A stretch of 51,577 nt of DNA from NCBI GenBank assembly GCA_947169115.1, contig CAMVOK010000023.1, forward strand, positions 1 through 51,577, in the 5' to 3' direction. The stretch comes from an uncultured Prevotellaceae bacterium. Its GTDB lineage: Bacteria > Bacteroidota > Bacteroidia > Bacteroidales > Bacteroidaceae. The position numbers and the translations under genes are program-made. The notes under the pieces were generated by a model that was given only the letters and a program-made list of their open reading frames with translations, had not been told where the DNA came from and ran no database searches. The number at the start of each line of letters is the position of its first letter. Position 1 is the stretch's first letter. Positions 18,397 through 26,829 of the stretch are shown piece after piece.

Positions 18397-20211
18397 CTAT
18401 TTCACCATTATCTTCCTTACCGTACCATCAGTCATGCGCACGATGTTCAAACCACGCTGAGGAGCCGATATAACCTGTCCTGCTGCATTGTAACGGGCAG
18501 AAACCATGTTCCTTGCAGTGTGAGCCACATCAACGATAGCATCGGCAGCAGAAACCCTGGACTTAGCAGCATTCAACACCTCTCCCGTCTCGTCGTCAAC
18601 AACCAGTACAATAGCGTCCACCAGATGTTTCTTGATGGCGTTCTTCAATGTCGTCTTGGTTGGAGTCGTGATGGTATAGCTTCCATGATAAACAGAACCT
18701 GTCACTACATCCTCGTAGCCTTCCAGTGTCTCTCCCTTGTTCCTACCCGAAGCATAAGAACTGCCGATTACCACATCGTTGAAAGTCAGGGCTACCGAAC
18801 TCTTTCCGTACTTGCCACCGCTGCAGAAGTCAACAATTCCAGGGGCATTACCCACCTGAGACTTAGAGTATTGGTAATAATAGTTGCTTTGTTTCCAGGC
18901 CGAAGTTGTGCCCGACAGACTGTCCGCAGTAAGCACATAGACCAACGACACTGAACCTGGAGTTACCAAGAACTCAACCTCTGCATTCACTTCCACTGCC
19001 GTTTCACCGGTATTCCACTGGGCTTCCACCCCAACCTCCACTTCGGGAAGAACCTTGTTCAACTCCTCAAACGCATCTTCGATGCCATAATTACCATTCG
19101 TAAAGCCATAGTAGGGATCGGCCTCTTCTTTACGGTCTATCATACAACCGGGAGCACCGGAAAGCCCCAACATGGGATAGTTGCTGTAATACATGGGGTC
19201 GCCACTATTATACTTGTGGAAAGCGATGCCCACAAAACGGTCGGGATAGTTTGCTTTCATGTATTCCATGCCAACCCATCCGCGCGGACAATAGCCACAG
19301 CCCGTACCTGTATATTCTTCAATAACCGTACGACGCTGAACCTTACGAATCAAACTCTTCAACATACCCGTGGCCGAGGCATCACCCTCGTATCTCTCTC
19401 CGTTCACCTTCTTTACAGCAACAGCCACAGGGTAACGACCAGGTTCATCAGGCGTAGTTCCAGCGATGGCGAAGGTCGCACTCTGGTTCAGTCCGCTCCC
19501 CAAAGAAAGGGCAACGTGGCGTTGTTCCGTCTTTCCGTCCACCGTAACGGCCAAGTCAAGGCTCTCAATGGCATTTGCACTATTGCTGACGATTGATACC
19601 GGCAAGCTATAAGCCTCATTGGCTACGCGGGTTGACTGTCCCACATAGGTCAAATCCACGCTATAGTCTGCCAAGCTTACACCTTCCAGTAACACCTGCA
19701 TTGGCGAGGGAGGATATTCGGTACTATAGTCATCCCATCCACTGACACTCCCGTTATTGGTATAGTTGAGGTACAGAGCACCACTGGCCATTTCACCTGC
19801 CATGGCAATCGGGTAAGCAATACTACACGTGAACGAATAACCAGCATACAGTCCACCCTCTGGGATGGTTACAGGTTCCTGGAATTCAACCGTGAAATAC
19901 TTGTTTGCCACAAATTTTCCCGTTGCCTCTGCCTCCGCAGCCTTTGTTCCGCTCAGAGTATTCTTGAGCCACACCGAAACACCCGTCATGCCAGTATCGA
20001 GAACAGGAATGTTAATGCCACGGATTTTGGCTCCTTTTAAGGTTCCGTTACCAGGGACAAAAATAGCAACATCAAACTTTACACCAGAAGAACCAAGGCC
20101 AAGTCCGGACCATCCAGTCTCTGCTCCATAGCCGAATGTCATGGTCTGTGCATTCATGGAAGGCACACAAGAAAGACAAACTATAAATATACATAACACT
20201 ATCTTTTTCAT
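18397..20211 (-). CDS. Omp28-related secreted protein with thioredoxin-like motif and type IX sorting tail
   Basis: A 604-residue secreted protein. A signal peptide (1-21, ...MNAQ) precedes a beta-rich region, then a thioredoxin-like Omp28 domain begins at about residue 295 with EEYTGTGCGYCPRG (C-x-x-C near 303-306) and continues through APGCMIDRK. The C-terminal 30 residues (YNAAGQVI ... TVRKIMVK) look like a type IX secretion sorting domain. It sits between hisG and hisD, 8 bp from hisD, which is unexpected for a surface protein. A role in histidine synthesis is unlikely; I read it as an operon intruder. Confidence 0.8.
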   Translation of the reverse strand: MKKIVLCIFIVCLSCVPSMNAQTMTFGYGAETGWSGLGLGSSGVKFDVAIFVPGNGTLKGAKIRGINIPVLDTGMTGVSVWLKNTLSGTKAAEAEATGKFVANKYFTVEFQEPVTIPEGGLYAGYSFTCSIAYPIAMAGEMASGALYLNYTNNGSVSGWDDYSTEYPPSPMQVLLEGVSLADYSVDLTYVGQSTRVANEAYSLPVSIVSNSANAIESLDLAVTVDGKTEQRHVALSLGSGLNQSATFAIAGTTPDEPGRYPVAVAVKKVNGERYEGDASATGMLKSLIRKVQRRTVIEEYTGTGCGYCPRGWVGMEYMKANYPDRFVGIAFHKYNSGDPMYYSNYPMLGLSGAPGCMIDRKEEADPYYGFTNGNYGIEDAFEELNKVLPEVEVGVEAQWNTGETAVEVNAEVEFLVTPGSVSLVYVLTADSLSGTTSAWKQSNYYYQYSKSQVGNAPGIVDFCSGGKYGKSSVALTFNDVVIGSSYASGRNKGETLEGYEDVVTGSVYHGSYTITTPTKTTLKNAIKKHLVDAIVLVVDDETGEVLNAAKSRVSAADAIVDVAHTARNMVSARYNAAGQVISAPQRGLNIVRMTDGTVRKIMVK

Positions 20212-20221
20212 TGTGTTATCA

Positions 20222-20302
20222 TTTATTCATTAAACTCTTAATTTCTCTTCTTAGCTTCTAATCATCTCACTTTCTCACCCTCTAAACTTCTCACCTCTAA
20301 TC
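20222..20302. repeat. Short tandem repeats of the tctcacc/ttctaat type
   Basis: The spacer between hisG and the Omp28-like gene consists of degenerate 7-mers (cttaatt, tctcact, ttctcac, cctctaa). Confidence 0.5.
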
Positions 20303-21154
20303 CTATAATATCATTTTCTCCACAGGAACCACCAGTATGCCTTCAGCCCCCAGTTCCTTCAGACGACTGATTATTTGCCAGAAACTTTTTTCGTCGATTA
20401 CCGTATGTACACTGCTCCAACCCGGCGTAGCCAAGGGCATCACGGTGGGACTCTTCATACCGGGCAATACGGCCACTACATCGTCCAGTTTGTCCGTGGG
20501 AACGTTCATCAGCACGTACTTTTTGTCCTCGGCATTCTTCACGGCCTCAATGCGGAACAGCAGTTCTTCCAGCGTCTCGCGCTTCTCTTCACCCATGCCT
20601 TTGTAACCGACGAGCAGGGCCTCACTCTTCATCACGACCTCCACTTCACGCAGGTTGTTGCTCACCAGCGTACCTCCACTCGACACAATATCAAAGATGG
20701 CATCGGCCAGACCTATGCCCGGACTGATTTCCACGCTACCTGTAATGACATGTATTTCAGCCTTGATACCCTTTTCCTGCATAAAACGTCGCAGAATATT
20801 GGGATAACTGGTGGCAATCTTCTTGCCCTCGAACCATTGTAGTCCGGGATAGTCCACGCTCTTGGGTATGGCCAGCGACAGGCGACACTTACTAAAGCCC
20901 AGTGGACGGATGATTTCGGCATCCTCGCCTCGCTCCTCCAGTTCGTTCTTACCTACAATGCCGAGGTCTGCCACCCCTGTGGCTACACTCTGGGGAATAT
21001 CGTCATCTCTCAGGTAGAGAACTTCTACTGGAAAGTTCGTACTTTCCACCAACAACGTACGTTTACTACTCGGTATTTTTATGCCAGCCTCAGCCAGCAG
21101 AGCCATTGTATCCTCATACAAACGACCCTTCGATTGTACAGCTATTCTAAGCAT
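20303..21154 (-). CDS. hisG: ATP phosphoribosyltransferase, long form
   Basis: A 283-residue enzyme for the first committed step of histidine synthesis (PRPP + ATP). The catalytic domains show QSKGRLYEDT at the N-terminus and DIVSSGGTLVSNNLREVE as the PRPP-binding segment. Beyond about residue 210 comes the ACT-like regulatory domain of the long, HisZ-independent type, expected to be inhibited by histidine. First gene of the operon, with a promoter at 21217-21186. Confidence 0.94.
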   Translation of the reverse strand: MLRIAVQSKGRLYEDTMALLAEAGIKIPSSKRTLLVESTNFPVEVLYLRDDDIPQSVATGVADLGIVGKNELEERGEDAEIIRPLGFSKCRLSLAIPKSVDYPGLQWFEGKKIATSYPNILRRFMQEKGIKAEIHVITGSVEISPGIGLADAIFDIVSSGGTLVSNNLREVEVVMKSEALLVGYKGMGEEKRETLEELLFRIEAVKNAEDKKYVLMNVPTDKLDDVVAVLPGMKSPTVMPLATPGWSSVHTVIDEKSFWQIISRLKELGAEGILVVPVEKMIL

Positions 21155-21185
21155 CTTCTTATCCTTTAGTCATATATTGCGCGTG

Positions 21186-21217
21186 CAAAGATACGAATAA
21201 GCGAGCGAAATGCCAAA
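21186..21217 (-). promoter_or_regulatory. Promoter of the his operon
   Basis: On the minus strand TTTG (21217-21214) is followed after 20 bp by TATCTTTG (21193-21186), about 32 bp upstream of hisG. No histidine-rich leader peptide or T-box-like structure was noticed. Confidence 0.65.
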
Positions 21218-21244
21218 TTTCTTTGAGCATTTCTTGGATAAACC

Positions 21245-21274
21245 AAGCGTAGACCCTTCGGGTCGTCCGATTAC
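21245..21274 (+). repeat. Dispersed element (CTACGCTT...CGATTAC family), intergenic copy
   Basis: The 30-bp segment starts aagcgtagaccc and ends cgtccgattac. It differs by one base from 34108-34137, which lies inside asnB, and related copies are at 29616-29643 and 29651-29677 in reverse orientation. Confidence 0.75.
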
Positions 21275-21283
21275 CGAGCGAGA

Positions 21284-21310
21284 GTATCTTAGAACGCAGT
21301 TCAGAGATAC
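21284..21310. repeat. Hairpin GTATCT-GAAC / GTTC-AGATAC
   Basis: Two nested inverted repeats (21284-21289 with 21305-21310; 21292-21295 with 21299-21302) form one 27-bp hairpin in the hisG-MscS spacer. Confidence 0.5.
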
Positions 21311-21477
21311 CAGAAAGCGAGCGAAATGCCAAATACAATTATCATTATATTCTTTATTATTTATTATTTAATATTTATTGCTCCGCGATGCTACGTAAGC
21401 GTAGCCTGCGGAGCAAAAACTCACGTTATTTTATAATAGTGCGAGAACTCATTGACGTATGGAAACAAGGATAATTA

Positions 21478-21509
21478 TTTGGTGCTATGCAGGGAAATCC
21501 GTACCTTTG
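21478..21509 (+). promoter_or_regulatory. Promoter of the MscS-type channel gene
   Basis: TTTG (21478-21481), 20-bp spacer, TACCTTTG (21502-21509). It lies inside the open frame starting at 21487 and therefore fixes the start at ATG 21550. Confidence 0.7.
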
Positions 21510-21549
21510 CAACGTATTACAAGAAAAGCTATTAACTAAAGAGATAAGA

Positions 21550-24153
21550 ATGAAACGGTTACTTGCCCTTACCCTGGTACTGCTGATGGTTATTATACCC
21601 AGCCGTGCCGTATTGAAAGAGAAAGACTTGGCTCGCACTTTGGGCGTGCTGCGTGCCGAACTGGCAGCCGACTACGAGAAGCAACAAATGTTCATGCAGA
21701 TGTACGAACAGCAGGGAGCCGCACAGCACCAGATTCTGGTATCGTACATGAACCAGTGCGAGCAGATAGGGCTGATGCTCTATTCCCAATCTACCGAGAA
21801 CACGTTTGACATGGCTTACGCCTGCCAACAGGCTGTCAACCTATACCGGCAATTGAACGACAAGAACAAACGTACACTGCCTTACGATGAGGTTATCACA
21901 CGGCTGAAACGTGAAATAGAGCGCTACGATGCCCTCATTGCCTCGCTGAAGAGCATGCCCCCAGTGGCCAAGAGCGACGAAGAGTTGTTGACGGAGAGCG
22001 ACAGCATTTTGCTGAATGCCATCGACTCGCTGGCTTCACACATCGACTCGATGACGGAGGTTAACGACAGTCTGCCCCCCATGCCTCTGGCATCGAGTTT
22101 AGAAGAAGACGACAACCACGAACCTCTCTACCTGACAGGACAGCAACTGGAGGACAGGAAAATCTGTCTGGAATATGCCCAGAGCCTACGGGACAACATG
22201 GAGATATTTCTCGAGAACATGGAGGCCGAAAGCACCTATTACACCAGTGTACAGGAGAAAGTGACCAGTCTGAACCGCTATGCGCAGCAACGCTACAAGA
22301 TTCTGCAAGACAACATATTCAAGAACGGAAGCACCAACTATTTCAGCATTCTGGGCGATTTGCCCCGCCACATCAGCAAGGCCCAAATGGCCATGAACAC
22401 GAAATACGTGCCGTTTAAGGAGCATAACCACAATTATTCGGAGTGGCGTGGCGTGTCCGTACTCTTCATCAGCATCTTCGTGGTGCTCTATCTCTCCATT
22501 GCCCTGGCCATAGCCTACGCCATCGTGCGCTGGCTGCTTCCCAAACGGTGGCGTGGCAACGATGCCAAGACCCGCCGTCAGATGCTTGTCTGGGTGATAG
22601 GTACGGCCATCTTTGCCCTCTACGTGATGGGAGTCCGCAGGTTTGTCAATCGTAACTTTATCCAGATGAGCACGGGCCTCATCATCAACCTGGCTTGGTT
22701 GCTTGAGGCCATATTCCTTTCGCTTTATATCCGTCTGAAGGGTAAGCAGATGACTCACGCCGCCATCATCTATACCCCCCTGATGGTACTGGCTTTCATC
22801 GTCATCATGTTCCGCATTGTGCTCATCCCCAATGCCGTCATCAACCTCATCTTCCCCCCTGCTCTGCTGCTCTTCACCCTATGGCAACTATGGGTGGCCA
22901 AGAAACACCGCAGCGGGCTGCCCATGCTCGACATCGTCTATACGCACATCACCTCCCTCGTCATGGTAGTCAGCTGCCTTGTAGCCTGGGGGGGCTACAC
23001 GCTGATGGCTGTTCAGATTATCGTATGGTGGACCTTCCAGTTGGCAGGAATCACCACCATCACCTGCCTCTACGACCTCATGGAGATGTTTGAGAACAGC
23101 TATCTTGTCCGCAAGATTACAGGGAAAAAGCATTGCGACTCTGTCACTGTCCAGCAAACCCTGCGAGCCATAAAACGTGGCGACCATATCTCCAAGACCT
23201 GGTACTACGACCTTTTCAACCGCACTATTGTGCCCATCATGGCCGTGGGTTCCGTGTTGGTGAGCATCTACTGGGCAGCAGAGATATTTGAGATGACGAG
23301 CGTCTGTCAGAAAGCCTTCTACACCGACTTTATCAACCAGAAAGACCTCATTCAGGTTTCCCTTTTCAAACTCTGTGACGTGGCTGCCCTCTGGTTCGTA
23401 TTCAGTTACCTCAACTACCTTGTCCGCAGCATCTACGTCTATTACCGCCGATTGACCACCGAGGAGGGCGAGGTGCTCAACCTGACACTGGCTCGCAACG
23501 TGATAGCCATATTCAGTTGGGGGCTGTACTTCATCATCGTGCTGGTCATCCTAAACGTGCCCAAGTCTGGCATCAGCATCGTCACCGCCGGTCTGGCCAC
23601 AGGTCTGGGTTTTGCCATGCAAGACCTCATCGAGAATTTCTTCTACGGGCTATCCCTAATGACGGGCCGACTGCGTGTGGGCGACTTCATCGAGTGCGAC
23701 GGCATACGCGGTAAGGTGGAAAGCATCACCTACCAGAGCACTCAGGTCATCACGGGCGACGGCTGCGTCATCGCCTTCCTCAACAAGTCGCTCTTCAGCA
23801 AGAACTTCAAGAACATGACCCAAAACCACAACTACGAACTTGTGAGCATACCCGTAGGCGTGGCATACGGCACCGATGTAGAACAGGTACGCAAGATGCT
23901 CACCGACAGCCTAATGCCCCTCTGTCAGGAAACCAACGATGCCGGATTGAACTACACCGATACGGAACGTCCCATCAGCGTGCGCTTCGAGGACTTCGGC
24001 GATAGTAGCGTTGACCTGAAGATTCTCATCTGGATGCTGGTGTCCGAAAAGGCTGTCTTCACGGCTCGTGTCAAGGAGGTCATCTACAACACGTTGAATG
24101 AGAACCACATTGAGATACCCTTCCCGCAGCGCGATGTACACCTCATCAAATAA
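21550..24153 (+). CDS. Large MscS-family mechanosensitive channel
   Basis: An 867-residue protein. A signal peptide (about 1-20) precedes a periplasmic helical, probably coiled-coil domain (about 20-300), then about eight to ten hydrophobic segments, the pore-lining helix (GISIVTAGLATGLGFAMQD) and the cytosolic MscS beta and alpha/beta domains (YGLSLMTGRLRVGDFIECDG onward). The overall plan recalls MscK/MscM of E. coli, which release solutes on hypo-osmotic shock. ATG 21550 is chosen because of the promoter at 21478-21509 and the good signal peptide MKRLLALTLVLLMVI. The sulfatase gene follows 45 bp later on the same strand. Confidence 0.88.
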   Translation: MKRLLALTLVLLMVIIPSRAVLKEKDLARTLGVLRAELAADYEKQQMFMQMYEQQGAAQHQILVSYMNQCEQIGLMLYSQSTENTFDMAYACQQAVNLYRQLNDKNKRTLPYDEVITRLKREIERYDALIASLKSMPPVAKSDEELLTESDSILLNAIDSLASHIDSMTEVNDSLPPMPLASSLEEDDNHEPLYLTGQQLEDRKICLEYAQSLRDNMEIFLENMEAESTYYTSVQEKVTSLNRYAQQRYKILQDNIFKNGSTNYFSILGDLPRHISKAQMAMNTKYVPFKEHNHNYSEWRGVSVLFISIFVVLYLSIALAIAYAIVRWLLPKRWRGNDAKTRRQMLVWVIGTAIFALYVMGVRRFVNRNFIQMSTGLIINLAWLLEAIFLSLYIRLKGKQMTHAAIIYTPLMVLAFIVIMFRIVLIPNAVINLIFPPALLLFTLWQLWVAKKHRSGLPMLDIVYTHITSLVMVVSCLVAWGGYTLMAVQIIVWWTFQLAGITTITCLYDLMEMFENSYLVRKITGKKHCDSVTVQQTLRAIKRGDHISKTWYYDLFNRTIVPIMAVGSVLVSIYWAAEIFEMTSVCQKAFYTDFINQKDLIQVSLFKLCDVAALWFVFSYLNYLVRSIYVYYRRLTTEEGEVLNLTLARNVIAIFSWGLYFIIVLVILNVPKSGISIVTAGLATGLGFAMQDLIENFFYGLSLMTGRLRVGDFIECDGIRGKVESITYQSTQVITGDGCVIAFLNKSLFSKNFKNMTQNHNYELVSIPVGVAYGTDVEQVRKMLTDSLMPLCQETNDAGLNYTDTERPISVRFEDFGDSSVDLKILIWMLVSEKAVFTARVKEVIYNTLNENHIEIPFPQRDVHLIK

Positions 24154-24198
24154 GTTTTTCTTGTATGCTGCAATTCCATCGCAGCCCTAAACACGCCC

Positions 24199-25683
24199 AT
24201 GAAACCCTTCCTCCCCCTCTTAGCCTCCCTGTCGCCATTGGCCACCATGGCCCAGCAACGCCCCAACGTGTTGCTCATCATTGCCGACGACCTTGGGTAC
24301 GGCGACGTCAGCGCATACGGCAGCCAAACCATATCCACGCCCAACATCGACCGTTTGGCCCACGGGGGAGTATGCCTGACCAACGGGCATGCGGCTTCGG
24401 CCACCTCTACCCCCAGCCGCTACGGACTGCTCACAGGCATGTATCCCTGGCGCAAGAAGACGAACATATTGCCGGGCGACGCCCCTCTCATCATCGGCGA
24501 GGAACAGTTCACCATCGGACGTATGTTCCAACATGCCGGCTACCGAACGGGAGCCATAGGGAAATGGCATCTGGGCATCGGACGGGGAATGATTGACTGG
24601 AACCACACCATCAAGCCGGGTCCCAACGAGATTGGCTTCGACTATTCCTGCATCCTGCCAGCCACGGTCGATCGTGTGCCCTGTGTTTACGTAGAGAACG
24701 GAAACGTCGTGGGACTTGACCCGAACGACCCTATAGAAGTAAGTTACCAAAAAAACTTCGACGGACAGCCCACGGCAATCACCAATCCCGAACTGATGAC
24801 CAAAGTCACCTGGTCGCACGGCCATAACAATACGGTCATCAACGGCATTCCACGCATCGGCTTCATGCGGGGCGGACGTTCTGCCCTATGGAGCGACGAG
24901 AACATGGCCAGCTACCTGGTGGGGAAGGTCAAAGAGTTCATCGACCATCAGCCCACTGACCAACCCTTCTTCCTTTATTATGGTCTGCACGAACCCCATG
25001 TGCCACGCATCCCTCACCCACAGTTCGTGGGCAAGACTACCATGGGACCGCGAGGCGATGCTATTGTGGAAGCAGACTGGTGTGTGGGCGAGGTGATGCA
25101 GAAATTGGAAGAGAAAGGACTGCTGGAAAATACTATCGTCATCTTCACCAGCGACAATGGTCCGGTGCTCGACGACGGCTACAACGACCAAGCCGTTGAA
25201 CTTGTGGGCAACCACGATATGAACGGAGGTTACCGAGGTGGGAAATATAGTCTTTTCGAGGCTGGCACACGCGTTCCCTTCTTCGTCTATTGGCAAGGAC
25301 ACATCCGCCCCATTGTCTCCGATGCCCTCGTTGCCCAGCAAGACCTGCTGGCCTCCTTTGCCGACATGCTCGGACAGTCACTGCCCGACGGACTCGACTC
25401 CGAAAACCACCTGAAGGCTTTCCTTGGCAAGACACGCAAAGGCCGGAAGGGCATGGTGGTAGAAGCCGTAGGCAGATTGGCCTACCGCACCCAAGACTAT
25501 GCCCTACTCCCAGCCTACAAGGGTAGCAAGCGCAACATCACGGGCAACGAAATGGGCATCGTGGATACCCTTTCCCTCTTCAACCTCAAGGACGACCACA
25601 TGCAGCAGGAGAACATCATCGGCAAAAAACCGAAGTTGGCACGGAAGATGCAGGAAGAACTGGAACGGGAGCGAAAAAAATAG
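24199..25683 (+). CDS. Secreted sulfatase (S-type, needs anSME maturation)
   Basis: A 494-residue arylsulfatase-like enzyme with a signal peptide (1-18, ...MAQQ). Metal ligands D30-D31 are in IIADDLGYGD. The active-site consensus is S70-T-P-S-R74, so the formylglycine would be made from Ser by the anaerobic maturase anSME, which is not in this window. GKWHLG and FTSDNG motifs are also present. Such enzymes desulfate host glycans or dietary polysaccharides. No SusC/SusD pair or glycosidase adjoins it, so the substrate is open. It may be co-transcribed with the channel gene. Confidence 0.9.
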   Translation: MKPFLPLLASLSPLATMAQQRPNVLLIIADDLGYGDVSAYGSQTISTPNIDRLAHGGVCLTNGHAASATSTPSRYGLLTGMYPWRKKTNILPGDAPLIIGEEQFTIGRMFQHAGYRTGAIGKWHLGIGRGMIDWNHTIKPGPNEIGFDYSCILPATVDRVPCVYVENGNVVGLDPNDPIEVSYQKNFDGQPTAITNPELMTKVTWSHGHNNTVINGIPRIGFMRGGRSALWSDENMASYLVGKVKEFIDHQPTDQPFFLYYGLHEPHVPRIPHPQFVGKTTMGPRGDAIVEADWCVGEVMQKLEEKGLLENTIVIFTSDNGPVLDDGYNDQAVELVGNHDMNGGYRGGKYSLFEAGTRVPFFVYWQGHIRPIVSDALVAQQDLLASFADMLGQSLPDGLDSENHLKAFLGKTRKGRKGMVVEAVGRLAYRTQDYALLPAYKGSKRNITGNEMGIVDTLSLFNLKDDHMQQENIIGKKPKLARKMQEELERERKK

Positions 25684-25715
25684 TGAAATAATCGCCCCAT
25701 GTTATTTTTACCCAA

Positions 25716-25748
25716 AATAAGGATGCACCCAAAAGATGCATCCTTATT
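25716..25748. terminator. Terminator between sulfatase and lipoprotein genes
   Basis: AATAAGGATGCA (25716-25727) pairs perfectly with TGCATCCTTATT (25737-25748) around a 9-base loop, between convergent genes. Confidence 0.8.
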
Positions 25749-25777
25749 CATACAATCAGATATTCTGCTAAGAATAA

Positions 25778-26797
25778 TTAACGGTTGTTACGGAGTTTCA
25801 GACGCTGAACATGAGCCCGGCCTCGGTGAATTTCCCACATGTGGGTATCTCTTGGCTGCCCAAAGTCTTGCTGTGCCCGGGTTGCAGAAGATGATACCCC
25901 ATCATAAGTATAGTAATTGCCATTATCGTTACTGAGAGTGCCGTTGGAATTCTGGCTATACGTAAGCGTTCCGTTATAGGTATAATCATCGCTGTACCTT
26001 GCCGTGTAATTTGTGGGCAAGTAATCCGGTCCATAACCAAAGAGTCCAAGTGGTGGCAGACATGTTGTCACAGTTTCGGCTGGCGCACTGCCATCTTCAA
26101 CATAGTACCCCATTACACGAAGCCATTGCTTTGAAGTATTAACTTTTGAACCATAGGAGAAAGTAACTGACTCTGTGCCACTATCCTTGTCCCCATCTTC
26201 AACCTCATTCCACGTCTGTACAATGCTTGTTAACTTTCCATTCTCCCACGTGAGTACCGATTCAGAAGTCCAACTGCCAGAGTAGTTTTCACCATCATCA
26301 TTGCCAGTATAGTTGCCCGTAGAGGTGTATTTCACCAACCGACCTTCAGCATTATAACTACAAGAAACTTTTTCCGTACCCTTTTCCCATTCACCATCAT
26401 CGAGTTCTCTATCATCCCATGTGCTTGTGAAAGAACCAACAAAACCCTGGGCATTAAGCACAATACTTGAGGACTCACTCCAAGAATCATCACTATCTGC
26501 CCAACTCCAATTCAACACAAAGGCAGAACCGCTCAGGTCAAATACTCGCTGCTCCTCTTCTCCAGAATCCTCCTGAATCTTTGTCAGTTTTCCGTTTGAA
26601 TCATAAGTATAAGACCACATACCAAATTGGGTAACACGGAAAGGTACCCCATTGGCATCCGTCAATGTAGGCGATGGAACTGCACTTGAGGCCACGCCAC
26701 CAGCGTTGTCGTCATCGTCGTCTCCGCATGAAACGAAGCCAACGCACAAGAAACCGAGGCATAATATCGGCATCCACTTTAAAATTCTCCTTTTCAT
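25778..26797 (-). CDS. Lipoprotein with YTYD-type repeats, DUF4595-like
   Basis: A 339-residue lipoprotein; the lipobox Cys24 (GFVSCG) is followed by an Asp run, the usual surface-export signal in Bacteroidetes. The body shows repeated short beta motifs (YTYDSNGKLTKI, YNAEGRLVKYT, YTYNGTLTYS) like the DUF4595 or RHS-like cell-surface families. The last 25 or so residues (from GQPRDTHMW) are basic and His-rich and do not continue the repeat, which might reflect a frameshift near 25870 or an altered 3' end. Function unknown. Confidence 0.65.
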   Translation of the reverse strand: MKRRILKWMPILCLGFLCVGFVSCGDDDDDNAGGVASSAVPSPTLTDANGVPFRVTQFGMWSYTYDSNGKLTKIQEDSGEEEQRVFDLSGSAFVLNWSWADSDDSWSESSSIVLNAQGFVGSFTSTWDDRELDDGEWEKGTEKVSCSYNAEGRLVKYTSTGNYTGNDDGENYSGSWTSESVLTWENGKLTSIVQTWNEVEDGDKDSGTESVTFSYGSKVNTSKQWLRVMGYYVEDGSAPAETVTTCLPPLGLFGYGPDYLPTNYTARYSDDYTYNGTLTYSQNSNGTLSNDNGNYYTYDGVSSSATRAQQDFGQPRDTHMWEIHRGRAHVQRLKLRNNR

Positions 26798-26829
26798 AAT
26801 TTTTTTTAGAATTAATAATACCTGAAGAT

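Larger units (their letters stand above)
21194..21486. other. Repeat-rich divergent region between hisG and the MscS gene
   Basis: It holds two copies of GCGAGCGAAATGCCAAA (from 21201 and from 21317), a GTAATCGG-family element (21245-21274), a hairpin at 21284-21310, an imperfect hairpin at about 21381-21415 (GCTCCGC ... GCGGAGC) and an AT-rich stretch. No coding sequence is supported. Confidence 0.6.

Noticed and set aside
20303..21194. Histidine attenuator or T-box upstream of hisG
   Set aside because: No run of His codons or T-box specifier and antiterminator pattern was seen in the short leader.
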